The notes: a model not told the origin generated them from the sequence alone. A stretch of DNA of 64,000 nt from Microbotryum silenes-acaulis (GCA_003665825.1 QPFY01000007.1:124001-188000), one strand, 5' to 3'; shown: positions 20,750 through 32,649, counted from the stretch's first letter. Program-made: numbers and translations.

Positions 20750-23700
20750 ACTCTAACTGCCGAGTTCGCACTCGCCGATGGCACGACCTCCACGATGTCC
20801 ATCGCCGACGTCCTCCACGTTCCCAACTTCGTCGTCAACCTTATCTCGGGACCCTCGTTGTGCAAGCAAGGCGTCCGCATCGAAATGGAAGAAGACCGCT
20901 GCGAGTTCAGCAAGGATGGCAAGACGTTCGCGATCGCTCAACTAGTCGGATCCAAATACATCTTCCAGTCTCGTCTATCTACTCCCAACCCCACCGAGGC
21001 ACAATCGCTGACGGTCTCCGTACGTTCCAACTCCGCAGATCGCGAAATTTGGCATCAACGATTCGGTCATCTGAATATGCCTTATCTGCTGGAGATGGAA
21101 CGAAAGGAGACTGTTATGGGGTTGAGCATCAAGGGAGGAGATTTTGACGTAGCTAAATGTCAGGGTTGCATGCAAGGAAGAGGTGTTCACGCCAATATCT
21201 CGAAAGGTCCGGCTTCCCGCGCCGATAAGCCACTCCACGCCATTCACGCCGATCTCTGGGGTCCGGTGCGCCACGAGAGCTTCGCCGGCGAGGTCATGGT
21301 GTTAGGCCTTGTCGACGACTACTCGCGCTTCCGATGGAGATTTCCGATCAGCAAGAAGTCCAGCGTCACTGCTCTCGTCGTTGAGTTCATTCAGCGAGTC
21401 GAGCGAAGTCGCGACTGCAACGTGGCAATATTCCATTCCGACAATGGCGGGGAGTTCGTCAACAACTCGCTGAAGGCATTCTTTCGGGAGCGGGGCATCG
21501 AGCACAGGACCACAGTTCCGTACGCTCACTATCAGAACGGCGTCATTGAACGAGGATGGCGCACTATGTTCGAGACGGTGCGGATCTGGCTCCTGGTCAC
21601 GGGGTTACCGCTGTCCTTCTGGGCCTTCGCGGCGAACGCATTTACCTATGTGAGCAATCGTCGATCTACTGCCGCGTTACCGGGTTCGACACCCTTCGAA
21701 ATGTACCACCTTCGCAAGCCCAATGTTTCGCGTATTCGCGTATGGGGTTGCGTGGCGTACGTCCGGATCGCGCCAGAACATCGTGCCTCGAAGATTGAAC
21801 CGCCAAGAGTCAAGGCCCGTTTCATTGGCTATGCGGAGCAGGGATGGATGTTCTGGCGACCCAACACCAACACTGTGTTCGTATCGGATGACGCGAGCTT
21901 CGACGAGAGCTCATTCGAGCTTCACCGGGGGGATTCGGACGAGGCTGATCTTCGCGAGGATTCGCCAACTACTCTCTTCGGCGATCCTCCGGCCGAATTC
22001 CTCGACATCGACGGCGACGATGCTGTCGAACAAGATTTCGCTCTCGACGGGGCCGGTCGAGCTCAGGCTCCTGGCACCGACGATCGAGCGACGGCTCCTA
22101 TTGCTGCCCGTAGAGCGTTGGCTCCGGGTGGCGACAGTCGAGATAACACCCCTCCTCCGGTCGGTCGAGCAACGTCTCCTGATCGTGAGTACACTCCCGC
22201 TGCGCCTGGTCGCGACCGCGCTCCAGGCGACGACGGTAGAGTTCAACACGACAATGGTCAAGAGCTTGCTCCTATTGTTCCCAACGGTCGAGCACCAGCT
22301 CCTGTTGCTGTTCCCAACGGTCGAGCACCAGCTCCTGTTGCTGGCAACGGTGGAGCACCGCCTCCCGTCGCCGAGCGTCGCCCGTCTCCTTTTCTTGACG
22401 ACGATGCTGACAACAACCCACCTGATCCGAATCAGACTCCCGATGGCTACGAGCCGGTGGTACCTACGACCGAGCGGACTTCCGAGTTGGCCGAACGCTG
22501 GGGGGCTCCTGCAGGGTCCCGCCGTCGAGGGGGGACAGAGCAGCAAGCAATGTTCGTCGACGTGGGGACCATCTTGGGAGACGTGATTCCCCTCAACGAG
22601 CTTCCAGAAGGGAACAAGTCCTCAACGTCGTCGTCAACCTCGAAGAATGCGACGGTTGGACCAACCTTCCGTCGATCGTTCAAGGATCCACCGAGGGCAC
22701 CAGCGGGATCGAGGAACTCGAAGCGTACCAGGTCTGGACTGGAAGCCCCGACGAGCCGACGTACAAGCAGGCGATGGCCGGCGAGGATCGCGAGGACTGG
22801 TCCATTTCTCTCATGACCGAGTACTCGATTCTAAACGGCATGAACACATGGGACAAGGAGGCCACCGATCCGCCACCAGGAGTTCGAGCAATCCCAACGA
22901 AGGTCGTCCTCATCCGCAAGCGGAATGACAAAGGTGACATCATCAAGTATAAGGCAAGGATCGTCGCACGGGGGGGTCTCCAGAACCATCACGGGGAAAC
23001 CTTCTCACCGACAGCTCGAATCGCCTCCATCCGGATGATCAACGTCATAGCTCACGTCAAAGGGTATCGGCGGCTTCAGTTCGACGTCAACAGCGCATAC
23101 CTTCACGGTCACATCACCGAGCCACTCTGGATCAAGCTGCCGGACGGTTCCACCCATCGACTGCGCAAATCCCTGTATGGTCTCAAGCAGTCGGGTCGTG
23201 AGTGGAACAAGGTCTTGCATGCTGCGCTCGTCGATCGCGGTTTCAAGCGAATGGAGGAGGACTTTGGGGTCTACCGAAGGGTTCGCAACATCGGGGGCGT
23301 CGATCGCACGACTCTCTTGGCCATCTACGTCGACGACGGTCTTCTCGCCGGTGACGACGATCTCGAAGGCTTCTTCAGCGAGTTCGATCAACAGTTCAAG
23401 CTCAAGCGAGGCGAGGTCGAGTTGTTCCTGGGGATGAAGATTGCCACCGACGACGCATCGGGGATCATGACCATTGACCAGTACCACCAGATCGAGACCA
23501 TCCTGAACAATCACGGATTTGCGAACGCTTCCGCTGTGGCAACTCCAACCTCCGACAGCGATCAGCACTCAGATGGAGGGACTGCTCATCTCAAGCTCAA
23601 CTATCGCCAGGTCGTTGGGGAGCTACTCTGGGTCTCAGGATGCACAAGGCCCGATATTTCCTATGCGGTCACCCAACTGTCAAGACACTGCGCCGATCCG

Positions 23701-24276
23701 AAACCGGAACACTTTAGGCAAATGCGGCGAGTTCTTCGCTATCTCCGCGGCACAATCAATCGTCAACTCGAGTACAATCGACACTTGGGAATCGATGTGA
23801 CTTTGTACTGCGACTCGGATCATGCAGCGGAGAAGTCGGGGCGTCGATCGATTTCGGGCTACACAGTCGTCATGGCCGGGTCGGCGATCACATGGGCGTC
23901 CAAGCGCCAAGTATCGGTCGCCACCTCGTCCGTCCAAGCCGAGTATCAAGCTCTCTCGGCTGCTGCCCGGGAGACGTTGTGAATTCGCTCTCTGCTTTTC
24001 TCACTCGGGTTCCCTCCATCTTCACCCACCATCATTCATGGAGATTCAACGGGAGCAATTGCTTTGGCCGATCACCCGACCTCACACGCGACCACCAAGC
24101 ACATTGCAACACACTACCACTTCACTCGAGAACTTGTCTCGAACGGCATCATCGAGCTCCGATGGATCGGGACCAAGGAGATGGTCGCGGACGGATTCAC
24201 CAAGGGGCTCTCGTGCGTGCCGCACGAGTCGTTCGTTCGGACGCTTGGAATGGTGGACGCTCCTCGCCAGGGGGCG

Positions 24277-24570
24277 TGTTGGAAGGGACTGCGCGAGCAG
24301 TAATGGCTAGGAGCGTTTTTGGGGGTTTTGGGTAGTTTTAGCCATTTTGGCCAGGGAGGCGCGGACTGCGTCAGCGGCGGGGCGGAGTTCTCTTGACTGG
24401 TTCCTCACCAATCAATGACTCTGCTATCGACCGTTGACTGAAGTTCGTGTTCTCGCCTCCCTAAGCCGAAGGTGTGTAATTCAACAATCATTGACTCTGC
24501 TATCGACCGTTGACTGAAGTTCGTGTTCTCGTCTCCCTGGACCAAAGATCGCGAAGCACCAAATTTAACT
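24277..24570 (+). repeat. Right LTR of the outer copia element
   Basis: Starts TGTTGGAAGG immediately after the purine-rich CAGGGGGCG and ends TTTAACT. It is similar to the solo LTR at 14665-14957 throughout. The right flank (GGTTG) does not match GATTA, so the two LTRs are from different insertions. Confidence 0.85.
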
Positions 24571-24583
24571 GGTTGCTCCCCAA

Positions 24584-25144
24584 GTGTCGGATGAACAAAC
24601 CTCGGATGGAGACAGTCTCGTGCCCGACGCAGTTTTGGCGAATGTTTTTACCGCAGAGACAGGGAAACAACATCAGCGCTCTTTGCCTACGCAACAATGC
24701 ATAACGACTCTGATGAACCAGTATTCGAACACGTCCATGTGCCGCCACCCGCTACCGACGAACCAGTTCACTCGTGGCAGTTCTCTGAGAAAGCTCTCCG
24801 TTTTTCAACCACTGCAAGACAAGCCCACCTCTGTCATTCCGACAGGCGACGACCCTTTGTGGGAATCTTCGGATGACTTCCTGCTCTCTAAGCTGTGGCC
24901 ACACCTCGATCCATTCGGTCTCGTCTGTTTCTGCGTGGAGCGCGACGTCAAGATTTCTCTGGACGAGCAAGTCAAACATTGGCTCAATCTATACGACAGC
25001 AACGACCCGTCTTTCCCATTCATCGTCTTGAACATGCTCCGCCGACGAGACGTGTTTCGCCAACTCGCTTTTCGGGTCCCCAAAGAGAAGGTGACTCGAA
25101 TCGCAGCAGCACTGCTCGAAATCGACATGGATGTTTCGGCATAG
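24584..25144 (+). pseudogene. Helitron-like N-terminal (rep/helicase) fragment
   Basis: The open frame contains LWPHLDPFGLVCF, then DVKISLDEQVKHWLNLYDS and PSFPFIVLNMLRRRDVF. These match the pattern of fungal Helitron Rep-helicases upstream of the HUH nuclease ('FPHLDPwGiGgF ... isf..qvr.LL...d..F..dp.F.fi.wN..qrr.v'). The fragment stops at a TAG (25142-25144) and has no HUH motif or helicase after it. Its left edge is the copia LTR, so the copia element probably inserted into a Helitron relic. The family match is from memory of conserved spacing. Confidence 0.5.
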
Positions 25145-26175
25145 AAATGATCAAAAAAATCCAGGGACTCGAAAAGGTACAAGGCAACACCAGGCAACAA
25201 CAGAAGCAGAGAAGCACATCGACCGTATTCTGGCGTTTCGTCCAAGCACGCACGTACTTCAACCAGGCGAGAGGCGAGACAGGCCCAACACGCTCGCTTT
25301 CAGTTCGTGCCGCATCGGATCCGGGTCATGGCCAGGAACAAGGCCCTTTTCACGCAAGTCACGTGTACAATCATCTGATTTCGTGTATGGGTAAGCTGAT
25401 CTGACAATGCTACGGCATGGTCATCATTACAGCCTCGTCCCCCTCTTCTCACCGACCGTCCACCGTCGCCCGAGAAAAAGCTATCACCGGTCAAGAGGTC
25501 CATTACCGACGCCGATCTTGACATTGACCTTGCCCCTCCCAAAGGACGTAAGTCGCTCCCTGAAGTTTCGATATCTCAACGTCAACTGAAACCACTTCTT
25601 ATAGCCAATTTCGGTGAACGCCCGATGTGGGTCCCCGGCGCTGACTACAACATGCAAACACGAAGTCGTCTACTAGACACGGACTGTGACATGGGCGCTG
25701 TCGAGTGATCTCAACTTATGCATTTACACTCCGGCTCTGGCTCGATCTCTTCTTGTGACTCGCGAACTTCAGGTGCTGCATGCCCGATCCATGGCACGTT
25801 CTTAGTAATACTAGCTGACGTTGTCAGTCGGTGGTACTCCGTCAGAAGTTCAGGGACCCGTCGCCCCCTCCGGGGGCGCGTTAATTGGAGCGCTAAAAAA
25901 GAATTTTCGGCACTTTGGCAACCCAGCGCGTATTCGTATAGACCCGGAGACCCGGTTTCGATTTCCGCAATCGCCGTTCGCGAGCGCCCCCGCGTGGTCG
26001 AGGTTTAGGGGCCGGATTTGCCCCCCAAGTTCGCGGAACGTTGGCGCCCCGTGTGAAACCCGACCTGTTCGGTAGTCGTTTGTACCTCCTACCTGACTAG
26101 GGCCCTCCCAAAAAGTCAGACTATGTCTCCATCACCCCTCTTGACTTCCCAGCTACCTCTCAAAAACGATTCAGT
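25145..26175. other. Region with possible exon remnants, no recognised gene
   Basis: 25432-25709 can be read as two exons split by a GT-AG intron (donor GTAAGTCG near 25549, acceptor TTATAG near 25606), encoding PEKKLSPVKRSITDAD and then NFGERPMWVPGADYN to a TGA. I do not recognise it. 25710-26175 shows no feature and presumably carries the PLB-B promoter. Confidence 0.4.
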
Positions 26176-28817
26176 ATGTGGGCGCTGGGCGGAATCGCAG
26201 GTTCGGTCTTATGGATTGGCGCCGTCAACGGTCAAGGGTCGAGCTGTGAGTCATTCCTGGACAGGAGGCCCTTTTCACAAGCGCGGCCGGTCGTCGACCG
26301 GTATGGACTGGTATAGACCGAGCTTGCGAACCGACCAACGATCCGTGGCTCCGCCCCTTAAGATGCATTACACGTGCTCCATCGACTATGATCGGAGCAG
26401 ATTAATCGCTGACTACAGTGGGTTTCATTCTTTACTGAGCCCTTGCAGATGCACCTCGACGTGTGCCTTGTCCGGCCGGTTCCTTGGTAAAGAGCACGGG
26501 ATCTCCACTGGCAGGTAACCAATTTCTCGAGAGCCGTGAAGCGGATTATCAAGCTGTGCGATGGAACAAGGTGTTAGAACCGCTGTATTCGAAGTACCTG
26601 GGGAATGGTCAGGATACGGGGTACAGCACCGCTCAGATCGCTACGATTGTCAAGCACGAGCCGAGGATGTGAGTGAACGTCTCGGAATTGAGCTGCGGTC
26701 GAGTGAGCGCATCGTCTGACAGAATTGTTTTCCGCATCATCAGCGGTACCGCATGCTCGGGGGGCGGTCTTCGAGCGAGCCTGTACTGCGCCGGGACACT
26801 CTCAGCACTCGACAGCCGATCCAGAAGCCATGCAGCGCCCGTCCTCCAACTGTCGGCCTACATGACCGGCCTCTCCGGCGGCTCATGGGCCATCACCTCA
26901 CTCGCGACGTCCAACTTGGGTCCCACGAATATCTACGACATCGTCTTGGGAAAGAACGGAGCGCCCGGCTGGAAGCTGGACTTGAACCTGATTTTTCCCT
27001 CGCCTTACCATCTCATCCCTTTCAACATCAACATCATCCGTGATTTGCGTGCTAAAACCCGAGCCGGCTTCTCTGTGACTCTCATTGACTACTGGGGTAA
27101 GCATTGGCTGGATTTTAGAGCGTCGCTCTCAGAATGTGCTGGAAACCGTTCCCAATCACTCGCAGGTCGCTTGCTTGGCCATCATTTCCTACCGGGCACA
27201 ACGCGTGCTAGCTTTTTCAGCTCGACGGCACCGAACGACAATGTACGCCTCCTGAACCAATCTGATTAATATCTGCAGCATCTTCTGAGACACCAGCTTT
27301 TGTCCGTATCGATTCCAGGGTCTCTTGTTCGATACCATCAAATCGACCAGCAAGTTCATGGCGTATGAGATGCCATACCCCATCGTCACCACCACTTCCC
27401 GCGTCCGGGCCTGGGACCAGTTCAAAGCTTCAAATGATTACATCCCTGCGATAAACACGGTGAGGATCTACCCGATCTCCGCTTAGCAACCAAGCTGTTC
27501 CCCAAAATCCTGCCTTCGAGTCTCTAACGCGGGCATCTTCCGCGCAGGTCTTTGAAATCAGCCCCTATTCCTTCGGGTCATTCGACCCCTCCCTTTCTGC
27601 CCACATTCCGACCGAATACATGGGGAGTTACGGAAACCAAACACGGGGGGGGGTCGTACCTGCGTCAACGGCTACGATTCAGCCAGTTTCATCATGGGTT
27701 GTAGCGCGGGATTGTTCACCGCCGTTGAGAGCATGCTACGGCCGGACACGAAAACGTTCCGAAGGATCCTCAATTTCATCCACCGGGTCTCCAAGAAGGA
27801 AAAAACAGACTTTTTAACTTCCAGAGGTCAGTCCGGTGTCCACGATACCTCTGAGTAATTCCATAGTCAAGCTCGCTGCGAATCTGCAACGCACCATGAC
27901 TGACATGCGTCTCTTGCCTAATGTAGTCCCGAACACCTTTTACGGCTACAACTCTGGTCTCAGGGGGTCCCGCGACTTTGAGAGCGCTGAAAATAAACAC
28001 CTGTACCTGACCGACGGAGGAATGAAGTGAGTCTTGAGCCCGCCCGGCCCAGGGAATGCGAGCCTGTTGGAGACTCGATTCTCACCGTGTTCCTGCTCCC
28101 AGCGGCGAAAACATCCCTTTGGCGCCCCTTCTCGTCAAAGCGCGCCGACTCGACACTATCTTTGCGATCGATGCCTCGCAAGATACTATAATGTCGTGGC
28201 CGAACGGCGTGTCGCTACATCGAACGGGGGAACGTATTCGCCGCACATCGAGCGGGTACAGTGACTTCCCGCCTGTGCCTTCAAAGCCATTCCAATTTTT
28301 GGTAGGGGGGCTGACGAGGAGGCCCGTGTTTTTCGGGTGCGACGTAAAGGATGCGCATGTTGACAAACCTGGGAATTGTAAATGTAGCCCAGCTTTCCGA
28401 GAGCAAAGCACTGAAGACGCGCTGATCCGCTTTCTCCTTTCGTCTGACAGACCCCATCCTAATCTACCTGCCCAACGCCCCCGTCCCGCACTCGGCCTAC
28501 TCGACCAACACCAAAACGATTAAAATGGAGTACTCCATCTCGGATACCGAGGCCTTCCTCAACACTGCCCAAGCGAACGCCATGAAAGGATACCCCGGGA
28601 GTGGTGCGGTCACGGACCGGGAGTACAGGACAGCTTTGAAGTGCGCAATCGTGGATCGGGCGAGACAGAGGGCAACCTTTGAGAGGTCGGCGGTTTGTCG
28701 GCGTTTAATGCAGAGATGTGAGTTCTTGGATGGCATCATCGAGTGGAATTGTTCGAGATGCTCACGCCCCCTACGTCTCCACCGCTGGCAGATTGCTGGT
28801 CCCCTTCAAAAGCATAG
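26176..28817 (+). CDS. Secreted phospholipase B / lysophospholipase, copy B (one frameshift)
   Basis: Same ten-exon structure as copy A: 26176-26245, 26449-26668, 26744-27096, 27166-27242, 27319-27459, 27548-27826, 27867-28026, 28103-28377, 28451-28717, 28792-28817. Features: signal peptide MWALGGIAGSVLWIGAVNG; YAPRRVPCP at the mature start; oxyanion motif SGGGLRA; nucleophile Ser near residue 141 in GLSGGSW; LTDGG with the catalytic Asp; C-terminal YCW. Exon 6 is one base out of phase with exon 7. The likely site is a G9 run at 27645-27653, opposite a G8 run in differently spaced sequence of copy A. This could be a sequencing error in a homopolymer or a real inactivating mutation. Exons 3 and 4 and intron 4 are nearly identical to copy A, while exons 1 and 2 have diverged strongly. 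Confidence 0.8.
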
Positions 28818-29271
28818 CACCCACCAGCCGTGATCCCATGTTCCCGCCCCTCTATCACGCGGCCCGCCCCGGAACATTCCACGCTCATTCCTATCACCCT
28901 CTTTTCATAGCACCAATACTACCTCTTACAGTCACTCTCTCTCGCTCTCACACTTTCTCTCACCGTGCTTCCTCTCGCAGAAAAAAGGTACATACACTTG
29001 TTCTCCCCTCGAGCCGCCGGTCGGCGTGACTCCGCAGTCGGCGTGACTTCGCAGTTTTACCGTAGTACATCCCTTTCATATGGTAGTGCAACCTTCGTCT
29101 ATACCACACTTCCCTTGGATCCACCGAGGACCATGGGCAGGCTCAAGTCCATCGATCTCCAGGCTGCCGGCCCCGTCTTCACAGATGAGCATCGCATCAA
29201 CATCTCTTGATTCAGAATGTCGAAATATACCCACAACAAGCCACCATAGAGCCAAACAAACCCCTACACCT
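28818..29271. other. Intergenic region between convergent genes
   Basis: No coding signal. It holds the 3' ends of PLB-B (plus) and the dienelactone hydrolase gene (minus). Confidence 0.6.
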
Positions 29272-30709
29272 TTACAAGTTTTCCTTGAAGAAGTTCACCG
29301 TTTGTTGTAGCGCCTGCTCAAACGTGGCCTTGTTGTCCGGGTCGGTCCAATCCGCCCTCGAAGCGAAGCCTGAGCAAAATCGTACCCTCGAGTTAGCCAC
29401 CTGCTTATCTCTCATTAGACATAATCTTCTTGTTAGACTGACCATGCACAGTCCCCTCATACCTCCTCACCTCCGTCCTCTCCTTCATCCCCTCCACCAG
29501 CGGTACGACCTCCGCCTTGATGGAATCAAACGCGAAATCCTCCTGAGCAACAATCAACGCCGTCGGAAGGGCAAGCCTCCTAAAGTCGTCAACTTTGAGA
29601 GGTCCAGGGTGGGCGATGATACAGACGTCGATGACGTGGTCGGGCATACCGCCGAGGAGACAGACGACGGTGCCGCCCATGCAGTAGCTGGTGCAGTGGA
29701 TGGGGAGTGGAGTGAGCTAGTAGGTATGTGGGCTGGGCAGATGAGAGCAGGTAACGAACGTACCCGACCGCTCCGATGCGTTCGATTCCTTTCTCCTTCT
29801 TGAGCGCTTCGCAGAACTACAAGTGCATCAATTCACAGATCAGTTCGGCGTCCACTGCAATCCGCCCAAGACTGGCTCCTCGACCAAACTCACCTCCTTG
29901 GCCCTCGGCACCAACACCCCCGCCCTATTCCTATAAGCCCAAACGACCCCAACATGTCGGACGAAGGTATACACGGTCGCACCGAGATTTTTGGCCCTCG
30001 TCAAGAGAGGTAGTTGGGCTTGGGGGGAGCTCGAGAGGGATAACTTGGAGGCGGGGGCGGGGTCGCCTATGAACAATTTTCCGCCGAAAGGTAGTATGAA
30101 TTTGATTCGTCAGGTAGCGTGCCTTTTCGAGAGATACATAATTTGCTGAAGGGATTTCATAACTTGCCTTTGTAGTAATCCGGGACATAGACGTCCCTTC
30201 CGGTGTCTTTGGCGAGTTGATCGGCGATGAGTTTGGCGTTGGGGATGGAGAAGCCAAAGATGTCCATCGCACTGGTTCCAAGGAAGATATTCTAGTCGAG
30301 TCAGCACACCCAGAGAACCTCAACAGCCTCAGTCTCACAGCCGAAACCGGTAATCCTCTCAAGCGAGGGGAGGCCCGGGACGGTAAGGCCCTCTCCCACA
30401 TGTGCTCCGACCTCCAACTCACATGACAATGACCTTGTTCCTCTCCTCCCCGTCTCCCTTGGCCAAGTAATACTTCAACCCACCCAGCTCGTGCTCACTC
30501 ATCACTCCCTTTGGCGTTCCAGGTAGGACCGACCCTTGATGGCATGCCTGGTGGTATTAGTAGTCAATGTTGAGTTGCAAATCAGTCCGGGCCGGGAATC
30601 ACGCTCAACTTGGGGTGCGGAGCCCGATGTTCCAGGGCCTTACCTCACACGTCTTGGCAGGCGTTGAAGCGTCTGCTCCGGATCCTGTGGGGGGTTCAAG
30701 CTCGACCAT
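29272..30709 (-). CDS. Dienelactone hydrolase family protein
   Basis: An alpha/beta hydrolase that opens cyclic lactones or related esters, probably cytosolic. Seven exons in minus orientation: 30709-30644, 30547-30423, 30271-30168, 30066-29894, 29816-29764, 29687-29443, 29369-29272, giving 287 residues with all phases consistent. Visible: N-terminal CHQGSVLPGTPKG, DIFGFSIPNAKLIAD after the first strand, nucleophile Cys176 in GYCMGGT, acid residue in AQEDFAFD, and catalytic His in VHGF near the C-terminus. The intron between exons 3 and 4 starts GCAAGT, a GC-AG intron. Family assignment is firm; the natural substrate cannot be told, since fungal members are often uncharacterised. Confidence 0.95.
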
Positions 30710-31049
30710 GGCTGCTTTGGGTGTCCGAGGATAGGGAAAGAGAAGGATAAGATTGAAAGAGGGAGCTTTCGAACCAAGCTTATCTCGTGCTCGTCGACTG
30801 TCGCCGGCACCCCGACAGGCCCCGTCCTGCGCCGTCATCGTGCGGCATCTAGAACGAAAGCCCGAAGCCCGCATGCTCAGGGCTCGTCGAGGGGCAACGC
30901 GGTGCCGGCCTGCACCGAACAAGGGTAGGCTTGTGGCAGAGTCTACAGAATAGAGATATTCGACTTGAAGTAACTTGCAGAGCTTGTTGGTTCCTGCAGC
31001 CTCGGCTTCCACGATGCCGTGGGTCCTTGAGCCCAAGTCCGAACAAGAG

Positions 31050-31148
31050 CCGATCAGCAAAACGTCCTCTTGACGAGCGTTAAGCGTCCTTAAGCGGGGC
31101 TTAAGCGCCTCTAAGCGGTGCGCGCCGAGTGCCCATTTTGCTGATCGG
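31050..31148. repeat. Small MITE-like element with 13-bp terminal inverted repeats
   Basis: Ends are CCGATCAGCAAAA and its reverse complement. The interior is rich in CTTAAGCG and closely matches one arm of the palindrome at 58581-58761. It carries no coding capacity. Confidence 0.8.
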
Positions 31149-31233
31149 AGTTTCTCGGATCCCCAGACGACGTATCAATACACACACGCACATAAGCACA
31201 CAGAGTACAGAAGATATACCATCGCCCCCCATG

Positions 31234-31771
31234 TCACACCTCAGAAAGGAATCGGGCCATATGCCTCGCACTGGCCCTCGCACTGTTCCTCAAAGACAAA
31301 GTTGCACATTCGCGCATCTGCGCTCGGGAGGGAAATGGACAAAGGAGCAGGCGAGTCAGTCGGCCTTTGTCGACTGTATGGATTATAAGCCTGATACTAG
31401 GCTTACTACGAGCAATATGAGCTTGATTGCATCTGATTCCTACGCGTTTGAAAGGTTGAGCGCCGATCTGAGTCATTCGCAAGGAAAGATCGTCAGTGTC
31501 ATCGTGACACACGGCCAAGCTCAAAGATCTTCTGATAACGTTTACTCACATCCCCGACAATCCCCGTAGGCCAATGACCCCTCACACATCTCACTTTGAA
31601 CGATGGACAACTGAGCAACGCCGCTCGGAGTCCGGGCGATGATGGAGCGCCACTTGGGCCTTCGACGGCTTGGCCGATCGTCGGGTCGACAAGCGTGAGC
31701 TGTTGAGGGAGAGAGAGGACCATGGGGAGAAGATAGGCGAGTAGATAGGACAGGAAGAGATGGAGCTTCAT
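31234..31771 (-). CDS. Possible small secreted cysteine-containing protein
   Basis: Two exons on the minus strand, 31771-31550 and 31467-31234, join in phase across an 82-nt intron (GTGAGT...CTCAG) to give 151 residues. The N-terminus MKLHLFLSYLLAYLLPMVLS is a strong signal peptide. The mature part has five cysteines (LLSCPSFKVRC, IRCNQA, LLCPF, MRECATL), an odd number. I recognise no family. Short secreted proteins like this are common in fungi but also arise by chance, and only the signal peptide and phase-compatible splice sites support it. Confidence 0.35.
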
Positions 31772-32649
31772 TTTGTGGACACTCAAGGTGGTTACGGGGA
31801 AGGACGAAGAAGGCGGAGAGCGCGGTTACGATCGATCGGACCCCGAAGCTCTGTTAAGGCTGGAGGTTTACGGAACTTAATTGTCGATACTCCAGCGACG
31901 AATTGCTAGTGGTAAATGCGCATCGGACGAAACTCGCGCGCGCGCCTGGTGGGTTGTTGGACTTGAGGCTTCGCAGCCCACCGAATGTCAGGTCGAGCAC
32001 ACCTCCGACTCGAGTACTGTTGGCTGGTGATCCCGGTCCTGAGACCTAGTTCCACGCAGCAGGTGGAAATGGGTCTGAAACCAGCTCAGCTATACGACAG
32101 TGCGGCTCCGTCTCGGCTAAACAGGCTTCACTGAGGTGGGGGCACAAACTCAACGTCCTCGTCGTCACTGATTTGGGTCCAATCACGTAGGAAATAGAAT
32201 GATTTCCTATCAGGTTTTTGGGGAAGGAAACTTTGAGCTTTCCCGGTAAGACTCTCCTTGGCACACGCTGAGGATAATACACGACCCCGCCGAATTGAGT
32301 TGACTGTCGACGCCCGATAAAATGGTCCTCGCCGCAGAGGGGGACCTTGCAGCCGGGGCTATACGACTGGGATATGGGAGAAATATTAGACTATAGTCAA
32401 GGTCCAAATGATCGTGGTGCAGGCGGAATCCTCGTCGCTCCACTCCACTGTAGTGCCTTATTTGTAAGAACATAGCGCATTTCAAACCCTCTCTACTCCC
32501 GCTTCTCAAACCTGTGCGGCCAATGATGAGACCTCCTATTCCATCTGCGAAGCCGTATGCTCTGATCTGGGAAAGACTGTATTAAAATTTGGGATGTGCA
32601 TAGGCTCTAGTGGGGTGGCACAGCATTGACGAGCCCCGGGCTATGTACC
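31772..32649. other. Intergenic region, no gene seen
   Basis: No coding exon or repeat stands out; a short CG-rich tract of alternating GCGC lies near 31937. Confidence 0.55.

Larger units (their letters stand above)
15765..24303 (+). pseudogene. Outer copia Gag-Pol, disrupted
   Basis: Segments 15765-16333 and 20755-24303 belong to one polyprotein. They continue in the same frame if the nested element and one copy of its ACTCT duplication are disregarded. Domains in order: zinc knuckle CVNCFGFGHRRAAC; protease LIFDTGAST; integrase with HHCC zinc site, first Asp in HADLWGPV, second in HSDNGGEF and Glu in QNGVIERG, all present; a Pro/Ala-rich linker with repeated RAPAPVA; RT with IYVDDGLLAG; RNase H with SSVQAEYQALS. 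Two lesions are visible beyond the insertion. A one-base frameshift lies near 22615, between integrase and RT. An in-frame TGA at 23980-23982 falls where RNase H normally has Trp. Confidence 0.88.
15757..24570 (+). mobile_element. Outer Ty1/copia element, 5'-truncated and interrupted
   Basis: Remaining parts in plus orientation: Gag zinc knuckle, protease, [nested element 16334-20749], integrase, RT, RNase H, short polypurine tract, and right LTR. The left LTR and most of Gag are missing at about 15757, next to a gypsy fragment. It is no longer functional, with a frameshift, a stop codon and the nested insertion. Confidence 0.85.

Noticed and set aside
14665..24570. One full-length 9.9-kb copia element bounded by the two LTRs
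   Set aside because: The left LTR has its own GATTA duplication on both sides, the right flank does not match, and gypsy material lies between the left LTR and Gag.
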